Origin: JAJRAL01 sp050015815
Lineage (GTDB): Archaea > Thermoplasmatota > Thermoplasmata > Methanomassiliicoccales > UBA472
Length of the DNA stretch: 8,565 nt
Assembly: GCA_050015815.1 (NCBI GenBank)
Contig: JBEKAR010000084.1
Span: forward strand, 1-8,565
Direction of reading: 5' to 3'
Shown: positions 5,146 to 8,565 of the stretch, piece by piece
How positions within the stretch are numbered: the stretch's first letter is position 1
Layout of the letters: the number at the start of each line of letters is the position of its first letter
Notes under the pieces: generated by a model
What the model saw: only the letters and a program-made list of their open reading frames with translations
Told to the model about the DNA's origin: nothing
The model's database searches: none
Position numbers and translations under genes: made by a program

Positions 5146-6053
5146 TCCTTCAGTCCCCTGCCGGTAAGCTTCAGGAAGACATCCTCCAGCGTCGCGTCCC
5201 TGATGACGATGTTCGCCTCAGGGAAGCGGTCGAGCAGCGCCCTCCTCGTCTCCTGGTTCTCGTTGGTGTAGATGTACAACCTGTCGCCGGCGCGCTCTCC
5301 GTTCATGCCCTTTGAGCGGACGTATGCATCCTGCTCGTCGGTCGGTGAGATGATCTCGACCACGCCGTTGCCGACGTGCTGCTTGACGAGGTCGTTCGGT
5401 CTTCCCTCGACCAGAATCTTGCCCTGATCCATTATCACCAGTCGATCGCAGAGCTGTTGCGCCTCGTCCATGTAGTGCGTGGTGATGATGAATGTCACTC
5501 CACCCTTCTTCAGCTCCCTGATCTTGTCCCATATAAGGTGCCTTGCCTGCGGGTCGAGACCGGTCGTCGGCTCGTCGAGGATGAGCACCTTCGGCTCGTT
5601 CACCAGGCCGCGGGCCACCGTCAGGCGGCGCTTCATCCCGCCTGATATCTCGTCGATCTTCGCATCTGTCTTGTCCGTGAGCTGCATGAAGGTGAGAAGC
5701 TCCTTCGCCTTCTCTGTCGCGACCTTCGAATCCATGTCGAAGTAGCGGGCGTAGGTGGTGATGTTCTTGATGACCGAGAAGTCAGGGTCGAGATTGTCGT
5801 CCTGGGGGACGACGCCGATCACGGCCTTGATCTCCCTGAAGTGGTCGTTCACATCCATGCCGAGGACGTGGAGCGTCCCGGAGGTGACGGGCGAAACGCA
5901 CTGAATCATCCTGATGGTCGTCGTCTTGCCAGCGCCGTTCGGTCCGAGAAAGCCGAAGCACTCCCTTTCGTGGATCGAGAAGCTGATGTTGTTGACCGCT
6001 ACCAGGTCGCCGAACTTCTTGGTCAACCCCTCGGCCACGATGACATCAGGCAT
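5142..6053 (-). CDS. ABC transporter ATP-binding protein (DrrA/NodI-like)
   Basis: This 303-residue nucleotide-binding subunit has all functional motifs: Walker A GPNGAGKTT (37-45), Q-loop VPQDDN (Q84), signature ISGGMKRRL (136-144), Walker B VLILDEP (156-162, E161) and switch H193 in TTHYMDEA. After about residue 225 a small extra domain ends in DATLEDVFLKLTGRGL, the tail typical of DrrA-like ATPases that drive ABC-2 exporters. A longer frame begins with GTG at 6086. The ATG at 6053 is preferred because conserved sequence begins there and because TGATTATTAGA at 6075-6085 would be a TATA-like box about 27 bases before it, giving a leaderless transcript. It is the first gene of the exporter operon, coupled to the permease, and divergent from the TctA-like gene across a 91-base gap. 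Confidence 0.9.
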   Translation of the reverse strand: MPDVIVAEGLTKKFGDLVAVNNISFSIHERECFGFLGPNGAGKTTTIRMIQCVSPVTSGTLHVLGMDVNDHFREIKAVIGVVPQDDNLDPDFSVIKNITTYARYFDMDSKVATEKAKELLTFMQLTDKTDAKIDEISGGMKRRLTVARGLVNEPKVLILDEPTTGLDPQARHLIWDKIRELKKGGVTFIITTHYMDEAQQLCDRLVIMDQGKILVEGRPNDLVKQHVGNGVVEIISPTDEQDAYVRSKGMNGERAGDRLYIYTNENQETRRALLDRFPEANIVIRDATLEDVFLKLTGRGLKE

Positions 6054-6074
6054 CCTTTCCAGAACGGACCGCCG

Positions 6075-6085
6075 TCTAATAATCA
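6075..6085 (-). promoter_or_regulatory. TATA-like promoter of the ABC exporter operon
   Basis: TGATTATTAGA on the - strand is the AT-richest stretch in the 91-base divergent gap. Its centre is about 27 bases before the ATG at 6053, which predicts a leaderless mRNA. A further AT-rich patch at about 6099-6108 (AGATTATCAC on the + strand) could serve the divergent TctA-like gene, giving a leader of about 15 bases. Confidence 0.4.
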
Positions 6086-6144
6086 CTTTCGTAGGCTGAG
6101 ATTATCACATCGACGCATCTGTCCAGGAGCCGAGATGGAACGTC

Positions 6145-7758
6145 GTGGACGTCCATGTCATAGTATGCGCTCTCCTCTTCTCCGTCGCGGGGAGCGCCCT
6201 CGGGATTTGCAGCGGCGTCGTGCCCGGGCTGCACGTCAACACGCTCTCGCTCATCCTCGTCTCGGCATTCCCCCTTCTCGAGCCGTCGGTGGCGGGACTT
6301 TGTGGCTCCTTCCTCATTGATCCCTCGCTCGCTCCTCTCTTCCTGTGCTGCACCATAGTCTCCGCCGCCGTCACCCACTCCTTCCTAGACTTCCTGCCTT
6401 CGCTGTTCCTTGGTGTGCCAGAGGAGGGGACGGTGGTCTCGGTACTGCCCGGTCATCGCCTCTTGCTCGACGGAAGGGCGATGGACGCGGTCAAGTGCGC
6501 GGCGCTCGGCAGTCTGGTCGGGGCGCTCTTCGGCGTGTTCCTAGTGATGCCCCTCCAGGTCCTGATGGCCCCTCCGTTCAGCGCCGATGCGATGATCGCC
6601 CGGGTCGTCCCCTACGTCTTGGTCGCCGTCTCGGTTGCTCTCGTGCTCTCCGAGTTGAGGAAGGCGCCTGCGATCGCTGTGCTCGACTGCCGCGAAGGAG
6701 AGATCGAGCCGTCGCCTCGGACCGTCTCGATAGTCGTCGCACGTCCGATGGACAAGCAGGAGAGCGAGTTGATTGGGACGGTGTGTCGGTCTAGAAGACC
6801 TCGGCGTCTCGCCGTCCAGACCCCCAGGGGAAGGCTCGAGGTGAAGGCGAAGGGGCGGCTCGAGGGTCGGGTCAGAATGAGAGGTATCTGGAGGATCAGG
6901 AGACGCTACTTCCTGGTGCTGGCACAGTCCGCCTCGTTGTTCCTACTCTCGGGTGCACTCGGGCTCGTCTGCATGGACGCCCGCCCGCCGGGTTCCGCGA
7001 TCTTCGCCGGATTCGGCCAGAGCATGCTGTTCCCTCTGCTCACCGGCCTGTTCGGCTTCCCCTCCCTCATCCTCTCCGTTCGCTCTGGACCAATCCCATC
7101 CCAGGTGGAGGAGAGCGAGGAGCTGCCCCCCGCCAGGGCCGGCATCCTCGGCGCTTTCGCCGGGTTCGTCGCTGGGTGGCTGCCTGGCATAACGTCCACC
7201 GCGGCGACGGTCATCACATCCCCGCTCGCCAACCGCACCGAAGAGAGAGGGGCCGATGGAGCAAGACGCTTCCTCGTATCCGTCTCCGCCGTCGGCACCT
7301 CCGCCACCGTCTTCAGCATCCTAGCGTTCGTCATCCTCGGGAAGGTGAGGAGCGGTTCCATGGCCGCGGTGGGGCAGCTGCTCGGCGGCGATTCGTCCAC
7401 GTTCGGTGGCGGAATGCTCGCCCTGTTCCTTCTCTCCGTACTTGTAGGTTCGGCGGTGGGTTATCTGGCCATGCTCTGGATATCGCAGCGGATCGTGAGG
7501 CGCCTCGGTGGCCTGAGGCTCGGCGGTCTGAACCGAGTGCTGCTCGTCGTCCTGTCGTTCATGGTCCTCGCATTCACGGGGATACCTGGCGTCCTCCTTC
7601 TCGCCGCCGCCACCCTCGTCGGTCTCATCCCCCCGAGGATAGGCATCGGCCGCGTCCAGCTCACCGGCTGCCTCCTCCTTCCGATAACGATCGCCCTCCT
7701 CGGCCTCGACGAGGGCGTCACGTCAGCGTTGGCCCTGTCACCTTTCCGCGCGCCTTGA
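6145..7758 (+). CDS. TctA-like polytopic membrane protein (COG1784) with a soluble insert
   Basis: This 537-residue, strongly hydrophobic protein has the two pseudo-symmetric glycine/proline signatures of the TctA superfamily: GICSGVVPGLHVNT (20-33) and GFVAGWLPGITSTAAT (339-354), each starting one half. The archaeal COG1784 branch is predicted to transport small molecules, but no substrate is established, and the tctB and tctC partners of bacterial tricarboxylate transporters are absent here. Between the halves, residues about 178-255 form a charged, beta-rich region (RTVSIVVARPM, VCRSRRPRRLAVQTPRG, GRVRMRGIWRIRRRYF) with no membrane helices, so it is probably a small soluble domain, perhaps OB-like. 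This makes the protein longer than the roughly 400 residues I recall for the family. Start: GTG at 6145, with no in-frame alternative nearby and only a weak ribosome site. The 3' end overlaps the opposing polymerase gene by 41 bases. Confidence 0.75.
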   Translation: MDVHVIVCALLFSVAGSALGICSGVVPGLHVNTLSLILVSAFPLLEPSVAGLCGSFLIDPSLAPLFLCCTIVSAAVTHSFLDFLPSLFLGVPEEGTVVSVLPGHRLLLDGRAMDAVKCAALGSLVGALFGVFLVMPLQVLMAPPFSADAMIARVVPYVLVAVSVALVLSELRKAPAIAVLDCREGEIEPSPRTVSIVVARPMDKQESELIGTVCRSRRPRRLAVQTPRGRLEVKAKGRLEGRVRMRGIWRIRRRYFLVLAQSASLFLLSGALGLVCMDARPPGSAIFAGFGQSMLFPLLTGLFGFPSLILSVRSGPIPSQVEESEELPPARAGILGAFAGFVAGWLPGITSTAATVITSPLANRTEERGADGARRFLVSVSAVGTSATVFSILAFVILGKVRSGSMAAVGQLLGGDSSTFGGGMLALFLLSVLVGSAVGYLAMLWISQRIVRRLGGLRLGGLNRVLLVVLSFMVLAFTGIPGVLLLAAATLVGLIPPRIGIGRVQLTGCLLLPITIALLGLDEGVTSALALSPFRAP

Positions 7759-8565
7759 GCTCCTCGAACCCCCAGCCGAACGGCACGATCAGGTCGGCCG
7801 CGGCGCGCAGCAGCAGATCCTCGTACTCCTGCACGTCGTACTCCTCGCTGCCGTTCAAGAAGGACGCCACCTTCACCCTCTCCCAGGGGCTGCGGCTCTC
7901 GCCGTCGCAGATCACGTACTCGATCGACTGTCCCGGCGGCACGGGGAAACCCATCTCCTCCATCTGCTTCATCGCGGCGTAGGAGTGGGTGAACTGCGTG
8001 TACTCCGCGAACTCCTTCGAGACGCGCTTCGTCAGCACCAGCTTCTCCATCGGGACGGAGCGCTCGCGCAGCCTGACGAGGTAGGAGTCGAGCACTTGCA
8101 ACGCCTCAGGGATGAGGCTCTTGAACTCCGCCACGCCGGACGCCTTCGAGAACACCACCAGCATGTCGTTCTGCAGATCCCTCGCGAGGTCGATCGTGTC
8201 GTGCTTGCGCAAGAAGATGCCGCGCAGCTTCAGCTCGCCGTCCTCGAACAGGCCGTAGTAGCGGTTCAGCGCGCCGACCCCGGTCGTAGTCGCGGGCAGG
8301 AAGACTATCCACTTGTACACGCCGTCGAGGACCAGGGGGATTCCGATGTCCTTGCTGACCTCGTCGCAGAAGCCCTGCACATCGTCCCCTCCTTCCAACC
8401 AGAGCGAGTCGACGATGCCGTGCAGGATGCGGAAGCCGCGCCCCTCCGCCATCTCCGTGGCGCGCAGCAGGGTGTCGCGTCCGTAGGCGTTGATGCTCTC
8501 GTGGCACTCTATCCGCCCGAAGCGCGCGTTGCGATAGCCGGTGTATCCGAAGCACGTCACCAGCA
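7718..8565 (-). CDS. PolB2-type family B DNA polymerase, C-terminal part (5' end outside window)
   Basis: The visible 282 codons run off the right edge, with the frame still open, and cover the end of the palm and the thumb of a family B DNA polymerase. LVTCFGYTGYRNARFGR is the end of motif B and ECHESINAYGRD follows. Motif C reads ILHGIVDSLWLEG: where active enzymes have Y-x-D-T-D-S, here the first aspartate is replaced by Ile and the threonine by Val, leaving one Asp. A YKWIVFLP/LKLRGIFLRKHD region and a thumb segment (KLVLTKRVSKEF, then PPGQSIEYVI) complete it. This pattern fits the archaeal PolB2 lineage, noted for disrupted catalytic motifs; such proteins may act in DNA damage responses or as structural factors rather than as the main replicase. 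The exonuclease domain and motif A are not in the window. The gene ends 41 bases inside the TctA-like gene. Confidence 0.85.
   Translation of the reverse strand, partial: LVTCFGYTGYRNARFGRIECHESINAYGRDTLLRATEMAEGRGFRILHGIVDSLWLEGGDDVQGFCDEVSKDIGIPLVLDGVYKWIVFLPATTTGVGALNRYYGLFEDGELKLRGIFLRKHDTIDLARDLQNDMLVVFSKASGVAEFKSLIPEALQVLDSYLVRLRERSVPMEKLVLTKRVSKEFAEYTQFTHSYAAMKQMEEMGFPVPPGQSIEYVICDGESRSPWERVKVASFLNGSEEYDVQEYEDLLLRAAADLIVPFGWGFEELKARGKVTGPTLT

Noticed and set aside
7176..7982. 268-codon + strand open frame
   Set aside because: An Arg/Pro-rich shadow spanning the TctA-like gene in another frame and the opposite strand of the polymerase gene.

Overview
The window looks archaeal, most likely a high-GC euryarchaeote of the Thermoplasmata / Methanomassiliicoccales kind. 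Evidence: archaeal-type gene families (DUF504/MJ1316-like, archaeal HGPRTase, COG1784 TctA-like membrane protein, archaeal PolB2-like polymerase, an archaeal homologue of eukaryotic CDIN1), AT-rich TATA-like boxes instead of -35/-10 promoters, several starts without a Shine-Dalgarno sequence (one apparently leaderless), and GTG/TTG start codons. The lineage is inferred from family resemblance only. No tRNA, rRNA, CRISPR array or insertion sequence was recognised, and no gene-free stretch exceeds 300 bases.

Layout. (1) Positions 1-148 hold the last codons of a glmS-like sugar isomerase on the + strand. (2) Positions 150-1787 on the - strand carry a two-gene unit: a CDIN1/TPD-family PD-(D/E)XK protein followed by a Cas4-like PD-(D/E)XK nuclease with four transmembrane helices inserted between its catalytic motifs. 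(3) A 267-base divergent regulatory region (1788-2054) has two look-alike TATA boxes, two palindromes and a leader hairpin. (4) A membrane-anchored zinc-ribbon protein (+, 2055-2654) converges on a small DUF504 gene (-, ends 2658). (5) Two + strand phosphoribosyltransferase genes (3093-4349) form a likely purine salvage operon. (6) A - strand ABC-2 exporter (ATPase then permease, 6053-4342) overlaps the end of the second phosphoribosyltransferase gene. (7) Divergent from it is a + strand TctA-like polytopic membrane protein (6145-7758) with an unusual soluble insert. (8) The right end (7718-8565, -) is the C-terminal part of a PolB2-type family B DNA polymerase whose motif C has lost one catalytic aspartate.

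What stands out. The nuclease pair is the best candidate for an undescribed system. One member appears to have lost, in frame, the segment that carries the family's TPD signature; the other looks catalytically intact, with all four iron-sulphur cysteines, but is built into the membrane. The window is also very compact: all four convergent gene pairs are separated by 1 or 3 bases or overlap by 8 or 41 bases, so transcripts must end inside opposing genes or run antisense.
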